From assembly GCA_963731125.1 (NCBI GenBank), contig CAVSVP010000007.1, positions 310,001 to 374,000 on the forward strand: 64,000 nucleotides of DNA. The letters run 5' to 3'. This document shows positions 52,735 through 62,228 of this stretch, piece after piece. The translations under genes were made by a program, and so were the position numbers. The DNA is from CAVSVP01 sp963731125 (lineage in GTDB: Bacteria; Pseudomonadota; Gammaproteobacteria; Competibacterales; Competibacteraceae). How positions within the stretch are numbered: position 1 is the stretch's first letter; each line of letters opens with the position of its first letter. Under the pieces are notes generated by a model, which had not been told where the DNA came from, did not search any database, and saw nothing but the letters and a program-made list of their open reading frames with translations.

Positions 52735-53975
52735 GGCTTATCTAGCTGCATCAATAGCACCGGCAGCTGAGGGCGCAACACTCGCTGACTCGCCAGGCGG
52801 TCCTCCCGAGCAACGCTTATTTCTGTCCACTGGGCCGGCTGTCCGCCTGCAAAGCGATAAAGCTCCATACGGCTGTCTTCTGTAACGGCACTGACTACCA
52901 GCCGCCCTCTCGAGGGCAGACGGTGCCAAACGGCATCTAAGAGTGTAGTCAAGTTCCCCTGGCTGCCGCCTATAAATACCTTGTCGGGATCGGGCAGCTG
53001 TGTTAGGACCTCAGGAGCATAGCCGGCTACGATATGAAGATTATTTAATACCCCGAAGCGTTCCCGGTTGGCTTTCAGATACTGTAAGCGTTGCGCATGA
53101 TACTCTATTGCGTACACAGCGCCCTGAGGAGTCCAACGTGCCCATTCCACGGCGACTCCGCCGCAGCCGGCGCCTATGTCCCAGCCAATCTCTCCAGCCC
53201 GAGATGCTAATAGCGCCAGGATGCTAAGGCGCACTTCCCGCTTGCTAAGCATACCTTTGCCAGGCGCTTCGCCGGTAAGAAAATGCTCATCAGGTATGCC
53301 AGGAAATTCCGGCAATAGACCTCCTGGACCGCGCGTTTCTACAATCAACACATTAAGAGAAGCAAAGGCAACATGGCTATTTGCCAGCTCATCGGCTTGA
53401 AAACGGCGGACCCGCTCCTGAGATGTGCCCAGTTCTTCAGCAATCCACAGTTGAGAATCCTCAAAACCGACGGTATTTAACAGACTCGCAATAGCCACTG
53501 GATGGCTGCTATGGTCCGTCAATAACGCATAGAGTTGATTGGCCCGCAGCACCGCTCTTAGGCTTTGCAGAGAACGGCCATGCAAACTGATTATCTGGGC
53601 CTGGTGCCAAGGGCGTTTGATCCGGGCAAAGGCAGCTTGGATGCTGGATACATTAGGATAAAATACCAAACGCTCTGGCTCCAGATGCCTGAGCAGCAGC
53701 GCACCGATACCGTAGCAAAGTGGATCCCCTGAAGCCAGCAAAACAATGCGTTTGCCAGTGTGTGCTTGCAGTAGTGCCCATAAGCCTTCCATAGGGCTAG
53801 GATAAGGGTAAGTTGCCGCCCGCAACTCAGGAAACCAGCTAAGATGGCGGATTCCACCAATGACTACCTCTGCCTGCGTCAAGGCCGTGCGAGCTGCGAC
53901 ACAGAGATTCTGGTCCTGCTGAATTCCTAACCCGACGACATGTATCGGCGGATCCGACCGCTGGTTATCCATCAT
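52731..53975 (-). CDS. cobL: Precorrin-6Y C5,15-methyltransferase (decarboxylating), CbiE-CbiT fusion
   Basis: 414 residues joining two cobalamin enzymes. The N-terminal CbiE tetrapyrrole methylase (about 1-205) has VVGLGIQQDQNLC, VVIGGIRHLSWFP and VLLASGDPLCYGIG. The C-terminal CbiT domain (about 225-410) has EVRLSILALLASRAGEIGWDIGAGCGG, the SAM site, and VFIGGSQGNLTTLLD. The product methylates C5 and C15 and removes the C12 acetate carboxyl of the corrin precursor. It is 58 bases downstream of cbiA in the same direction. Confidence 0.95.
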   Translation of the reverse strand: MMDNQRSDPPIHVVGLGIQQDQNLCVAARTALTQAEVVIGGIRHLSWFPELRAATYPYPSPMEGLWALLQAHTGKRIVLLASGDPLCYGIGALLLRHLEPERLVFYPNVSSIQAAFARIKRPWHQAQIISLHGRSLQSLRAVLRANQLYALLTDHSSHPVAIASLLNTVGFEDSQLWIAEELGTSQERVRRFQADELANSHVAFASLNVLIVETRGPGGLLPEFPGIPDEHFLTGEAPGKGMLSKREVRLSILALLASRAGEIGWDIGAGCGGVAVEWARWTPQGAVYAIEYHAQRLQYLKANRERFGVLNNLHIVAGYAPEVLTQLPDPDKVFIGGSQGNLTTLLDAVWHRLPSRGRLVVSAVTEDSRMELYRFAGGQPAQWTEISVAREDRLASQRVLRPQLPVLLMQLDKP

Positions 53976-54033
53976 GATTAGGCTGTCTCCGGCACTTGTT
54001 TAAACTGGAGCATGATTCACAATATGGCAAGCA

Positions 54034-55326
54034 TCATGGCAGAAAAAGCCAGGCAGCTGCCTGAGGATTGCTGGGAAAATATAAATGCAAATACGACGCC
54101 GTCAACCGACCAAGCCGGTAAATAGCCTCACCGGGTTGATCACCACGCTGACGTTTGCCGTAAGCCAGAGGACGCAGCGATGTTTCCATTTTGGAGTGAT
54201 GGAACGTATGGCCGCGTAATTCCCCTTCGGGTAGCGGGGCAGATTGCATGCCCAAACTGACTAGCCGTTGCTGCAGCACGGCATGGCCTGGCAGCAGCCC
54301 AAGCATAGGGGCCTGCTGGCCCGCCTTATCAGTGAGCGTCTCCAGAGCATAGAGCATACCACCGCATTCCGCATAGATCGACTTGCCCGCTCGATGATGC
54401 TGCCGTAAAGCGGCAAGCATAGAATGATTGGCGGCTAGCTTTGTTAAATGCAGTTCGGGGTAACCGCCGGGCAGATACACGCTATCCATAGCAGGTAACT
54501 CTCGATCCCGCAACGGTGAGAAAAATACCAACTCAGCTCCCATATTTTTCAGCAGATCCAGATTGGCCGGATAGGTAAATGCAAAGGCATTATCACGGGC
54601 GATGCCAATGCGCACGTTCTTCAGCAGCGGCGGTGGAACAATGGGAAGCAACGGAGCAAAGGCAACCGGTTCCGGAAGACGCGTTAATCCAGTCTGACTT
54701 ATTGCAACGGCGGCTGCGTCTAGCCGATCCTCCAAATCGTTAATCTCCTCAGCTTGGACCAGACCAAGATGACGATTCGGAAGCGTTATAGCGGAATCCC
54801 GAAACAGAACACCAAGATAACTTATGCCCGGCGGCAGGCTTTCCGCCAGCAGCGCAGCATGTCCCGGATTCGCCACGCGATTGGCTAGAACACCCAGAAA
54901 CGGTAAATTGGGCCGGTAATGGACCAAGCCGTAGGTAATGGCACCAAAAGTCTGCGCCATGGCACTCGCTTCCACTACAACCAGTACCGGTACTCCGAGG
55001 AACTGGGACAGATCAGCACTGGAAGGTGTACCATCAAACAATCCCATGACGCCTTCAATCAAAATTAGATCAGCGGTGACGGCAGCTTGGTAAAGCATCT
55101 GCCGACAAGCCTGCTTACCCACCATCCACAGGTCTAATTGATAAACCGGGTAACCCGAAGCCTGCGCCAAGATCATCGGATCGAGGAAATCCGGGCCGGT
55201 TTTGAACACCTGGACCCGCCGACCTTGATTGCAATGGTAACGAGCTAGCGCCGCGGTAACCGAGGTCTTGCCCTGACCGGAAGACGCAGCGCTGACCAGC
55301 AAGGCAGGACAGCGCTGTAGCGTCAT
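54034..55326 (-). CDS. cbiA: Cobyrinic/hydrogenobyrinic acid a,c-diamide synthase
   Basis: Glutamine-dependent amidation of the a and c side chains of the corrin ring. The 430 residues have a P-loop (SAASSGQGKTSVTAALARY) and the dethiobiotin-synthetase-like fold (FKTGPDFLDPMI, LIEGVMGLFDGTPS). The C-terminal class I glutaminase has the nucleophile Cys in YAECGGMLYALETL, preceded by SVYLPGGYPELH. The ring form used (cobyrinic or hydrogenobyrinic) is not decided, so the symbol could equally be cobB. Overlaps cobJ by four bases. Confidence 0.94.
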   Translation of the reverse strand: MTLQRCPALLVSAASSGQGKTSVTAALARYHCNQGRRVQVFKTGPDFLDPMILAQASGYPVYQLDLWMVGKQACRQMLYQAAVTADLILIEGVMGLFDGTPSSADLSQFLGVPVLVVVEASAMAQTFGAITYGLVHYRPNLPFLGVLANRVANPGHAALLAESLPPGISYLGVLFRDSAITLPNRHLGLVQAEEINDLEDRLDAAAVAISQTGLTRLPEPVAFAPLLPIVPPPLLKNVRIGIARDNAFAFTYPANLDLLKNMGAELVFFSPLRDRELPAMDSVYLPGGYPELHLTKLAANHSMLAALRQHHRAGKSIYAECGGMLYALETLTDKAGQQAPMLGLLPGHAVLQQRLVSLGMQSAPLPEGELRGHTFHHSKMETSLRPLAYGKRQRGDQPGEAIYRLGRLTASYLHLYFPSNPQAAAWLFLP

Positions 55327-56099
55327 TTCATCACCGTTTCCTGTAAAATCAAGTGTTTTTTACTATACCCTCGAGGGGTATAAATCCACCCCCCTATCCT
55401 GCGTGTCTCGTGATTGCCTACTAGCACCAGCGTCAACATATTTATGGTCTTAGGATTCAGATCTCCCAGACACGTCAGAGTAATTTCCTCACCTTTGCGG
55501 CTCACATTAAAGGCAACTAGCGCCGGCGTTTTCGGGTCGCGGTACTGCAACAAAATTTCCTTAGCCCTCAGCAACTGCCACGAACGCCGCTGCGACACGG
55601 CGTTATAAAAGACCACGACAAAATCTCCCATAGCGGCGGCATGTATCCGTTGCTCAATAATCTCCCAGGGAGTCAATAGGTCGGATAGAGAGATAGCGCA
55701 AAAATCGTGCGCCAAAGGTGCACCAACCCGGGCAGCGGCGGCCTGCATTGCAGAAATACCCGGGATGACCTCAATGTCCACCGCGCTCCATGCCGGTTCG
55801 GGCTGAGAAGCCAATAATTCGAAAACCACAGTAGCCATGGCATAAATGCCTGCATCGCCGCTGGATAGCAAAGCTGTGGTACGACCTTCTGCGGCTAACC
55901 TCAGGGCCAACTGGGCACGGGCGATTTCCTGGCCTAGGGGAAGTTTATGGCAGCGTTTACCCGCCGTCAATTCGCCCAACAGAGCAAGATATAAGCTATG
56001 GCCCACCACCTCGCTACTGACGGCTATAGCTGAGTGAGCAGCGGGACTTAAATGCTCCAAACTACCAGGACCAGTGCCGATGATGTAGAGTTGTTTCAT
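55323..56099 (-). CDS. cobJ: Precorrin-3B C17-methyltransferase
   Basis: SAM-dependent methylase responsible for ring contraction in corrin synthesis. The 258 residues show the tetrapyrrole methylase fold: YIIGTGPGSLEHLSP, VVGHSLYLALL, ALLSSGDAGIYAMATVVFELL and VVFYNAVSQRRSWQL with a late NHETRRIGGWIYTPRGY. The family may also be called CbiH. It is the first cobalamin gene downstream of the transposon nest; its normal neighbour, the CbiG/CobE-type gene at 63628, is now about 7.5 kb away. No cobalamin riboswitch was seen in front of it. Confidence 0.94.
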   Translation of the reverse strand: MKQLYIIGTGPGSLEHLSPAAHSAIAVSSEVVGHSLYLALLGELTAGKRCHKLPLGQEIARAQLALRLAAEGRTTALLSSGDAGIYAMATVVFELLASQPEPAWSAVDIEVIPGISAMQAAAARVGAPLAHDFCAISLSDLLTPWEIIEQRIHAAAMGDFVVVFYNAVSQRRSWQLLRAKEILLQYRDPKTPALVAFNVSRKGEEITLTCLGDLNPKTINMLTLVLVGNHETRRIGGWIYTPRGYSKKHLILQETVMK

Positions 56100-56548
56100 A
56101 CTGTCACAGAGCAGATCAAGTTTTGGGGGTCCATAATAAGCTAAACTCCAGATTAAGTCATTCTACCGGTAGCTTAACGTAAGACTATTAACAGTAAAAA
56201 AACAAAGATTACCACCGCTGGTTTCTCCTGCAGCCTATACTTACTTAAGCTGCTGAATGACATGGACTCTGGCAGACTCTTGTCCATGCATAGTCAGTTT
56301 ACAATACCGGTCTCAGTCACCCCATTGCCAATAATGGCCCTTAGCTCCTTCCCTTTTGTCCAATAATGACCAGCAATTCCCGCTCTGAGCGATCTCATCG
56401 GGTTTTTGAGGCTGAACCATCGGCGCACGATGAGACACGCAAAGCTAGCTGCCAGCCAGGGTAAAGTGGCTGCTGGAAGAATCAGTGGGTATAGATCGAC
56501 GATCGCTCAAGAACACCCGCTATGGCACGAACCCAACACCGCGGTGAG
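56100..56548. other. Intergenic region between cobJ and the first transposase relic
   Basis: About 450 bases without a gene I can support. I looked for a B12 box on the minus strand, since cobJ would be its target, and found no convincing match. CGATGAGA and TCTCATCG occur as an inverted pair near 56390-56432, possibly a relic of an element end. The terminal repeats of the transposase unit at 56549 could not be identified here. Confidence 0.4.
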
Positions 56549-57901
56549 CTATGAGGTATCGGGTGCCAGCACAGTAGGCACATGGCCTGAGGCGATCGCC
56601 TCCCACAGCGTTTTCCAATCGGGGATGAAGTAGTCGGTAAAGAGCGCCCGAAGCCGCTCCCAGAGCGAGGTTCGCGAGTGAAAGTGCGCACGGGCGGCTT
56701 GAAAGAGCCGACACCCGAGTTCCTGGACTTGATCGACCAGGAAGGCGAGCATCGTCAGATAAGCAAAGACGGTAGCCAAATGCTGTTGACCGTGACCGTC
56801 GTTGTGTTCGAGTTCATAGCCTTGGTTCTTGAGCGTATTGAAGGTTTCATTTTCGACTTTCCAGCGGGCGCGTCCTCCTCGCATCAACGGTTCAACATTG
56901 TCTTGCGTCAGCTCAATCTCGGTGATCCAACTGAACCGCCGTTGGCGATCACCGTCCCTTTCCCAGTATTCCAGAAAATTGACCCGCAACTGCGGATGGG
57001 TTTTGTTTAAGGGCAGATCGTTCACCCAGACATAGCCGTGCTCGACCCCGTGCGCATCGGTAAACACCCCTTTCTGCGCGTCACCCGCCTCCCGCTTCTC
57101 CTGCACGGCAGCAAACAGGGCCTCATGGTCGCCCGGCTTGACATGGGATCAAGTAGCGCAGGTTGAGTGACTCAAGCAATTCCAGATGTGGACCGTTAGC
57201 GGCGAGACTGTCTTCGACCACCAGCCATTTCAGCTGAGGATAATCCTGGCGTAGCTGCGTCAGCAGACGCTTGGCGGCGTTGCGTTCACAGTCGTTTTTT
57301 TCGCCCCGTCCTGACGGGTGATCGCTTCCGGGGCCAGCGGAAAGACCGTCTTGACGTCGGGATGGACAATAACCGCCCCGAGCAATTGGTGATAATAACG
57401 CGTCTGACCCTTCGCGGTCTTGCGGCAACACTCCGGGCTTGCCACGGCGTCGCCCTGACGAGCCGGACAGCTGATCTCGGTAGAGGCAAACTGCCCGGTG
57501 CCATCGATGGACACCAGATAATGCCCGTCCACGTATTGATAGGGCTCCAGGCCCTTGTGCCGCTGCACCTGCCGATGTACCGCCCGAAAGGCCGGGCGTA
57601 AATGCGCCGGATCCACCGGGTCGAGGATCGTGCGCAATTGGGTATCACACGGGGCCCGCTCCACCCCATAGAGCGTCTTCAGATTATGCCGGATCACCCC
57701 TTCGTGATACGCTTCGTCAAACTTCAATAACGAGGGATATTTCAACCCAAACACCGCTAACCCCGACATCAGGGCATCGGCCAAAGGAATCTGGCTACGG
57801 TCGTGGCAATGCTCGGGTACCGCTTCAAAACAGTGGCGGATGGTCTGAAGTAGACCCAGCGCCGAAAGTTGTTTGCGTAACCGCGGACGGGGCGCTGCCA
57901 T
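56549..57901 (-). pseudogene. DDE transposase gene broken by two frameshifts
   Basis: Read from 57901 (RBS GGGAGG), frame A codes LRKQLSALGLLQTIRHCF, PLADALMSGLAVFGLKYPSL and the first catalytic Asp in LVSIDGTGQFAS. At an A7 run (57295-57301) frame A dies, and the -1 frame continues NDCERNAAKRLL, then LKWLVVEDSLAANGPHL with a second Asp. At about 57150 the frame returns to A (VKPGDHEALF-like) and runs WITEIELTQDN, RWKVENETFNTLKNQGY, with the catalytic Glu, to 56549. This is an IS4-like DDE transposase in layout; the exact family is not certain. The A7 could allow programmed -1 frameshifting, but the second break argues for decay. Terminal repeats not found. Confidence 0.8.
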
Positions 57902-58063
57902 CGGTAGGGACCTCCCGTGGTGGCTCCAACAGACTTTAGTTTAGTTTACCGGGCCTACCCCCTCTCAGCCAACCGCTTACGAAAAGTTCTCGTCGGTTTA
58001 TTGATTAATGCATTGAAATTTAATATTTATTTTTGAGAGCGGGAATTGCTGAATAATGACTAA

Positions 58064-59614
58064 CTTGACAATGTCACATTTCCCAAATGATCGATGAGTT
58101 TGTATCATAATGATTTTTCGTAGGAAAGTGATGGTGATGACAAAAAAGAGCTGGGGTGTCGGTGGGGACTGGTGCCGGAGGCGATTCAAACGCTGGGGCA
58201 GCGGCTGCCTGAGTTTTGGGCGCGCTACCGGAGCTGTTTCAAGACCCAAACCCGAGACGGCAGCGTCTATGCGCGGCATTATCTGAGCGGACTGCTGCGT
58301 ATGGAGGGGAATCGACACTATAGCGGAATCGCGCGAGAGGCGGGTGTTGAAGAGCAAAACCTCCAACACTTCATGAGTCACTCGCCGGGGTCGGCTGAGA
58401 CGGTCTACCGCCAGGTCCAAGCGGAAGTGAAAGCGGTTCCGGAACTGACGAGGGGCGCCGTGGTTCTGGTCGACGAAAGTGCCGACGAGAACGCCGGCGA
58501 TGCCAGTGCCGGGGCGGCCAAGCAATATAAGGGTCGGCTGGGCAAGGTAGAAACCAGCCAAGTGGGCGTGTTGTTGAGCTACGTGAATCTCACGGTGGCG
58601 TCTGGGTTTTGGACCTGGATTCTGGGCAAACTGTTTCTACCCGAGGCCTGGTTCGAGGCCGGCTACCAAAAGCGGCGCAAGCAACAGGGCATGCCTGATT
58701 CGTTGAAGTTCAAAACCAAGGTTGAACTGGCCTGGGAGGGGATTCAAGAGGTCATGGCGGGTGGTCTCCCGTTTGAGATCGTCGGTTTCGATAGCCTGTA
58801 CGGACGGAGTGGTTGGCTACGGGCCCAGGTGCGAAAGGCTCAGCGGCGGTATATGGCGGAAATCCCGGCCGACACGGCCGTGTACCTGGAAAAACCGACG
58901 CTCGGCATTCCCCCGCGCCGGGGTCAGCGAGGAAAAAAGCCGACGCAGGTGCAGGTGCTGGCCGGGGAAACGGTCCGCGTGGACAGCTTGCGGGAGACGC
59001 TGGCCTGGCAGCGTCTTCGAGTCCGGGCGACCGAACGGGGTGAGCTGTGCGAACGCTTCGCTGCGCGCCGCGTCTGGACCGTCCATGACGGTCAAGCCGT
59101 GGAAGACTGGCCGGTGATGCGCGAAGAGGCCACCGACCGCTACCGCTATGCCCTGGGTAACGCCTCAGCGGACACTTCATTGGAACAACTGGCCTGGTGG
59201 AAGTGCCAGCGCTACGTCATCGAACGGGCCAACCAGGATGCCAAGTCCGAGCTGGGCTGGGATGAGTGGCCGGCGCAGAAGTACCGTGCCTGGGATCATC
59301 ATCTCGCTTTGACGGTACTCGCCTCCTGGTTCATCGCGCAAACCCAACTCGACTGGGCGCAGACTCATTCTCGTGACCCGGCGTTGCTCGAAGAACTGGA
59401 AACGGATGTCTTACCGGCTCTGTCGGTGGCCAATGTTCGGGAGTTACTGCGCGCGGTTATGCCTCTGAAACGCTTGACCGAAGAACAAGCTACGGAACGA
59501 GTGATTGAGCATTTGCTTAATCGCACCCGATCACGCAAGAGTCGGCTTAAAAAACAACGACTTAAAAATAGAGTCCACACCGGCCCCACGTGAGGCTAAT
59601 GTGACATTGTCAAG
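58064..59614 (+). mobile_element. IS701-family insertion sequence with CTAA target duplication
   Basis: 1551 bp flanked by perfect 17-bp terminal inverted repeats (CTTGACAATGTCACATT at 58064-58080 and its complement at 59598-59614). The bases on each side are CTAA (58060-58063 and 59615-59618). This is a 4-bp direct duplication fitting the YTAR target preference of IS701. A complete transposase lies inside. Clean ends and duplication mean a recent, possibly active insertion. Confidence 0.94.
58172..59593 (+). CDS. IS701-family transposase
   Basis: 473 residues of the DDE (SRSO17-like) IS701 type. Catalytic landmarks are VVLVDESADENAG (first Asp), PFEIVGFDSLYGRSGWL (second Asp) and RYVIERANQDAKSELGWDEW (Glu). 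The N-terminal HYSGIAREAGVEEQNLQHFMSHSP-type region is a family hallmark. The start is GTG at 58172; a slightly earlier start in this frame cannot be excluded. Uninterrupted, ending 21 bases before the right end of the element. Confidence 0.92.
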   Translation: MPEAIQTLGQRLPEFWARYRSCFKTQTRDGSVYARHYLSGLLRMEGNRHYSGIAREAGVEEQNLQHFMSHSPGSAETVYRQVQAEVKAVPELTRGAVVLVDESADENAGDASAGAAKQYKGRLGKVETSQVGVLLSYVNLTVASGFWTWILGKLFLPEAWFEAGYQKRRKQQGMPDSLKFKTKVELAWEGIQEVMAGGLPFEIVGFDSLYGRSGWLRAQVRKAQRRYMAEIPADTAVYLEKPTLGIPPRRGQRGKKPTQVQVLAGETVRVDSLRETLAWQRLRVRATERGELCERFAARRVWTVHDGQAVEDWPVMREEATDRYRYALGNASADTSLEQLAWWKCQRYVIERANQDAKSELGWDEWPAQKYRAWDHHLALTVLASWFIAQTQLDWAQTHSRDPALLEELETDVLPALSVANVRELLRAVMPLKRLTEEQATERVIEHLLNRTRSRKSRLKKQRLKNRVHTGPT

Positions 59615-59683
59615 CTAAAGCTAGGGTAGCTTAATCCTGTATAGCGCAGGGTTAAAATCTTCTGACAAAGTCAACAAATAATG

Positions 59684-61061
59684 CTCTTTATAACGGATTC
59701 TGTTGATGGTGTTTCAGGCCGTTCATAGAGCCTGAGACGAGCAAATTCTCCAACCCGTTTTCTGCGTAACGTTTGTCATTGAGTCGTTCGGCCGGACGGC
59801 GTTGTCCGTGGTGTTTTTTCACCGTTACAGGTGATGAGGGGTAAAAGTTCCACAACAATGCCAGCGCCGGCACACGGGATTCGGTTGACTCCAACGTGCC
59901 GTGGAAGTACTGGGCGTTAAAGCAGGCTCGATCAAGGAACCTCATTAACCGATCGAGCAGATTACTGGTGCGATGGGCGCGCGCATCATCATAGCGGCGG
60001 CTGAAGGGGGCCCGCTTGTCACACAGATCCAGCGTGTGGTGCTGCATCGGTGACTCCGGTAAGGTTTGCTCAGCCCATTCCCGCAGTCGGCGCAAACGTT
60101 GGGCGAAGGCGGCCTTACTCGGTGCCCGATAGGCCCGCCAGACTTTCTTGCCCACCTGCTCGAAGCACTCGGCCAGCCCGTTGGTGGCCCGATCGCGGAT
60201 TTTCAAAAACGCCTGCAAGACACACAAAATGACGGTGATACTCGCAAACAAGCGCTTCCAGGCCCCCTGCGTGGCGGCCCAGCCGGCAGTGTTGACCGTC
60301 TCGTACGCATAGTCCGGATCGAGTTCGCAAGCTGCCTCGGCAACCCCCCCGTAGGCGTCGGTCAACGCCGCCTCCGCGGCGGAATCGCTGACCGACGCCC
60401 CGAGAATACACCCCGCACCGGCGGTCGTGGCGATGTAGATCTTCTCTCCGTCCAAGCGGCTGTGTTTCTCCTCGGCTCCCAGGTCTTGGGGCAAGCGCTG
60501 CGGGGTTTTCACGGTCGTGCCGACCACGCTGAACCGACCCAAGCTCTGCTCCAGCCGATACCAACACATCGCATCACGCCCAACCACATAGGCCAGCGCC
60601 CAGCACGGCACATGAAAACGCATCAACCACAGCGCCTTGTCCACCTCCGCTACCCTCGCCGTCATGTAGGGCATCACAAACGCTGGCGCCACCGTCCACA
60701 CCGTCGCATCCGCGCTCAGTCGAACTCGTCGGCAGCGCAGCCGCTGTTTGCGTGACGGTTCGGTAAACCCATAGAGCCCATAGCCTTGATCGAACCCAGC
60801 AGGAAACAGTTCCGGATGCCGCGCGTAGAGTTCATCCAACTGCGCTTTGGCAAACTCGTTCTCACTCATAAACCGCTCATAATCGGCTTCGCTTATCGGC
60901 AAGCGAAGCGTCCGATAGCCTCGCGTTGGTGGTTGCGTTACAGTACTCATCGCTGCCTCGGGTTGGGGAGATGTCGGTATCTTTGCTATTCGTCAACATC
61001 TCTCACCCGACGGCTGCTTTCAACCCGGGTTCAGTTCATCAACAGAATCCGTTATAAAGAG
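59684..61061 (-). mobile_element. Insertion sequence with 25-bp perfect terminal repeats
   Basis: 1378 bp bounded by perfect 25-bp inverted repeats (59684-59708 and 61037-61061; outer ends CTCTTTATAACGG and CCGTTATAAAGAG). One transposase-like gene fills the element on the minus strand. No clear direct target repeat flanks it: GTG-side bases AATAATG and right-side AGATATT differ. It lies 69 bases after the IS701 element and 16 bases before the next element. Confidence 0.88.
59688..60950 (-). CDS. Transposase-like protein, family uncertain
   Basis: 420 residues filling the element with 25-bp ends. It begins MSTVTQPPTRGYRTLRLP, then SENEFAKAQLDELY, and has a region of likely DDE fold: DGEKIYIATTAGAGC (Asp), YAYETVNTAGWAATQGAW and CFEQVGKKVWRAY. 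The C-terminal part has RTSNLLDRLMRFLDRACF and ALLWNFYPSSP, which recall other DDE transposases where a Glu/Asn closes the site. I do not recognise the exact IS family. The stop codon overlaps the terminal repeat. The frame is intact. Confidence 0.78.
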   Translation of the reverse strand: MSTVTQPPTRGYRTLRLPISEADYERFMSENEFAKAQLDELYARHPELFPAGFDQGYGLYGFTEPSRKQRLRCRRVRLSADATVWTVAPAFVMPYMTARVAEVDKALWLMRFHVPCWALAYVVGRDAMCWYRLEQSLGRFSVVGTTVKTPQRLPQDLGAEEKHSRLDGEKIYIATTAGAGCILGASVSDSAAEAALTDAYGGVAEAACELDPDYAYETVNTAGWAATQGAWKRLFASITVILCVLQAFLKIRDRATNGLAECFEQVGKKVWRAYRAPSKAAFAQRLRRLREWAEQTLPESPMQHHTLDLCDKRAPFSRRYDDARAHRTSNLLDRLMRFLDRACFNAQYFHGTLESTESRVPALALLWNFYPSSPVTVKKHHGQRRPAERLNDKRYAENGLENLLVSGSMNGLKHHQQNPL

Positions 61062-61077
61062 AGATATTCAATTACTC

Positions 61078-62199
61078 TAGGACTTACGCATTGACGGCAG
61101 GTCGAAATTGTGGATTGAGATATTCCTTGCCAGAGATGAAGGTGCTGACAAACGACGCCACGACGTCCTTGTCCAAATCTCGCTGCCATGGGTAGGCGTT
61201 GCTGATGAGTTCCGTTAACTGCATCCGTTGCAGGTGAACGTAGCTACCCAGGGCGGCAAAGATAGGATTGAGTATCGGCACGTTGCCGCGCACCTGGAAC
61301 CTCTCGAGATGGCAGACCTGCTTGATCCTTCGGTGGTACTGCGCAATGTGCCAATGCTGGTCATGCAGCTTCTCGAACGCCCCCTGCCCAAAGGCCGGGT
61401 AGGCGTCAGTCTGCGGCAGGAAACCCACGTAATGGCGCCGTTGGTCTTTTAACTGCGTCCGACACCCTTTGACCTCGCCGAACTCGCGCAACCACACCCC
61501 CTGCCCTTCGGCCGGGATCGTTAGCTGCTGCCCCTGTACCCATTGGCCTTTTTCCAGAGACACCCGGCGGTTGCTTTCCACGGCAACCAGAAACCCCAGC
61601 GGGTGGTTTCTGACCCGCTGGAGGTGGTCTGCACACGAATACCACCTGTCCCCGGTCACGCAGGCCGGTTCTAGCCCCCCGTCCAGCACCTGCCCCCGCA
61701 TCTCCCGGAACTACGCATTTTTGGTCTTGTGCTCGGATGTGTCGTAACCCCGGTAATTGACCGGCAAACTGCGGCCCTGCAAATCCGGGTAGTACAGCGT
61801 GATCAGCTTCAACCCCTTAACCACCCGGGGGTGCTTGCCTGACCAGAAGTGGCCAACCAACTCCATGTGCTGGCCGTAGGGCTTGTCCACGGTGCTGTCG
61901 TCCACGCTCCGTGTTCCCCCGACCCGATTCAGCATCCCCTTGGCCTCGGCGAACAGGTCCTTGGGCTCATCCCCCTCACGCAACAGAAAACGGTTCACGC
62001 TGTCATGGGAAATCCCCATCACTTCCGCCAAACGGCTACCGTTGCCTGAGTTCGGCTCGCTCATCAAAAATCCCATATCCATCGGTAAGCTACAATGCCC
62101 CGTCGGGGGGCGTGAGGTTATTCTGATCATCCGGCTAAGCGTGGCTCAAAACGCCAATCTCTGCCACAAGTTTTCGTATTCGTCAATGCGTAAGTCCTA
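61078..62199 (-). mobile_element. Insertion sequence with 19-bp terminal repeats
   Basis: About 1122 bp bounded by perfect 19-bp inverted repeats (61078-61096 and 62181-62199; outer end TAGGACTTACGCATTGACG). TA is found at both edges, compatible with a TA target, but the duplication length is not certain. It contains one transposase gene with an in-frame stop. It lies 16 bases from the preceding element. Confidence 0.85.
61084..62130 (-). pseudogene. DDE transposase gene with in-frame stop
   Basis: The frame from 62130 reads DMGFLMSEPNSGNGSRLAE-type start region, HDSVNRFLLREG, the catalytic VDDSTVDKPYGQHMELVGHF, and SGKHPRVVKGLKLITLYY. It hits TAG at 61711-61713 in the segment usually reading KTKNDYFREM. 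The same frame continues after the stop with FREMRGQVLDGGLEPACVTGDRWY (second Asp) and ends at 61084. Only one nonsense codon separates the halves (139 and 205 residues from internal starts). The fold is IS701-like or IS4-like; the family is not settled. Confidence 0.82.
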
Positions 62200-62203
62200 T
62201 ACT

Positions 62204-62228
62204 CTTTAAAAAGTGACACTTTTTAAAG
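62204..62228. repeat. Perfect 12-bp palindrome at the edge of the transposon nest
   Basis: CTTTAAAAAGTG-A-CACTTTTTAAAG is a perfect inverted repeat with a single central base. It lies between the right end of the 61078 element and the 169-bp element that begins at 62229. It could be part of an unrecognised element end or a hairpin terminator for transcripts leaving the transposase region. No flanking T run. Confidence 0.65.

Noticed and set aside
56100..56400. Cobalamin riboswitch before cobJ
   Set aside because: A GGTTTCTCCTGCAGC segment near 56220 loosely recalls a B12 box on the opposite strand but lacks the conserved core.
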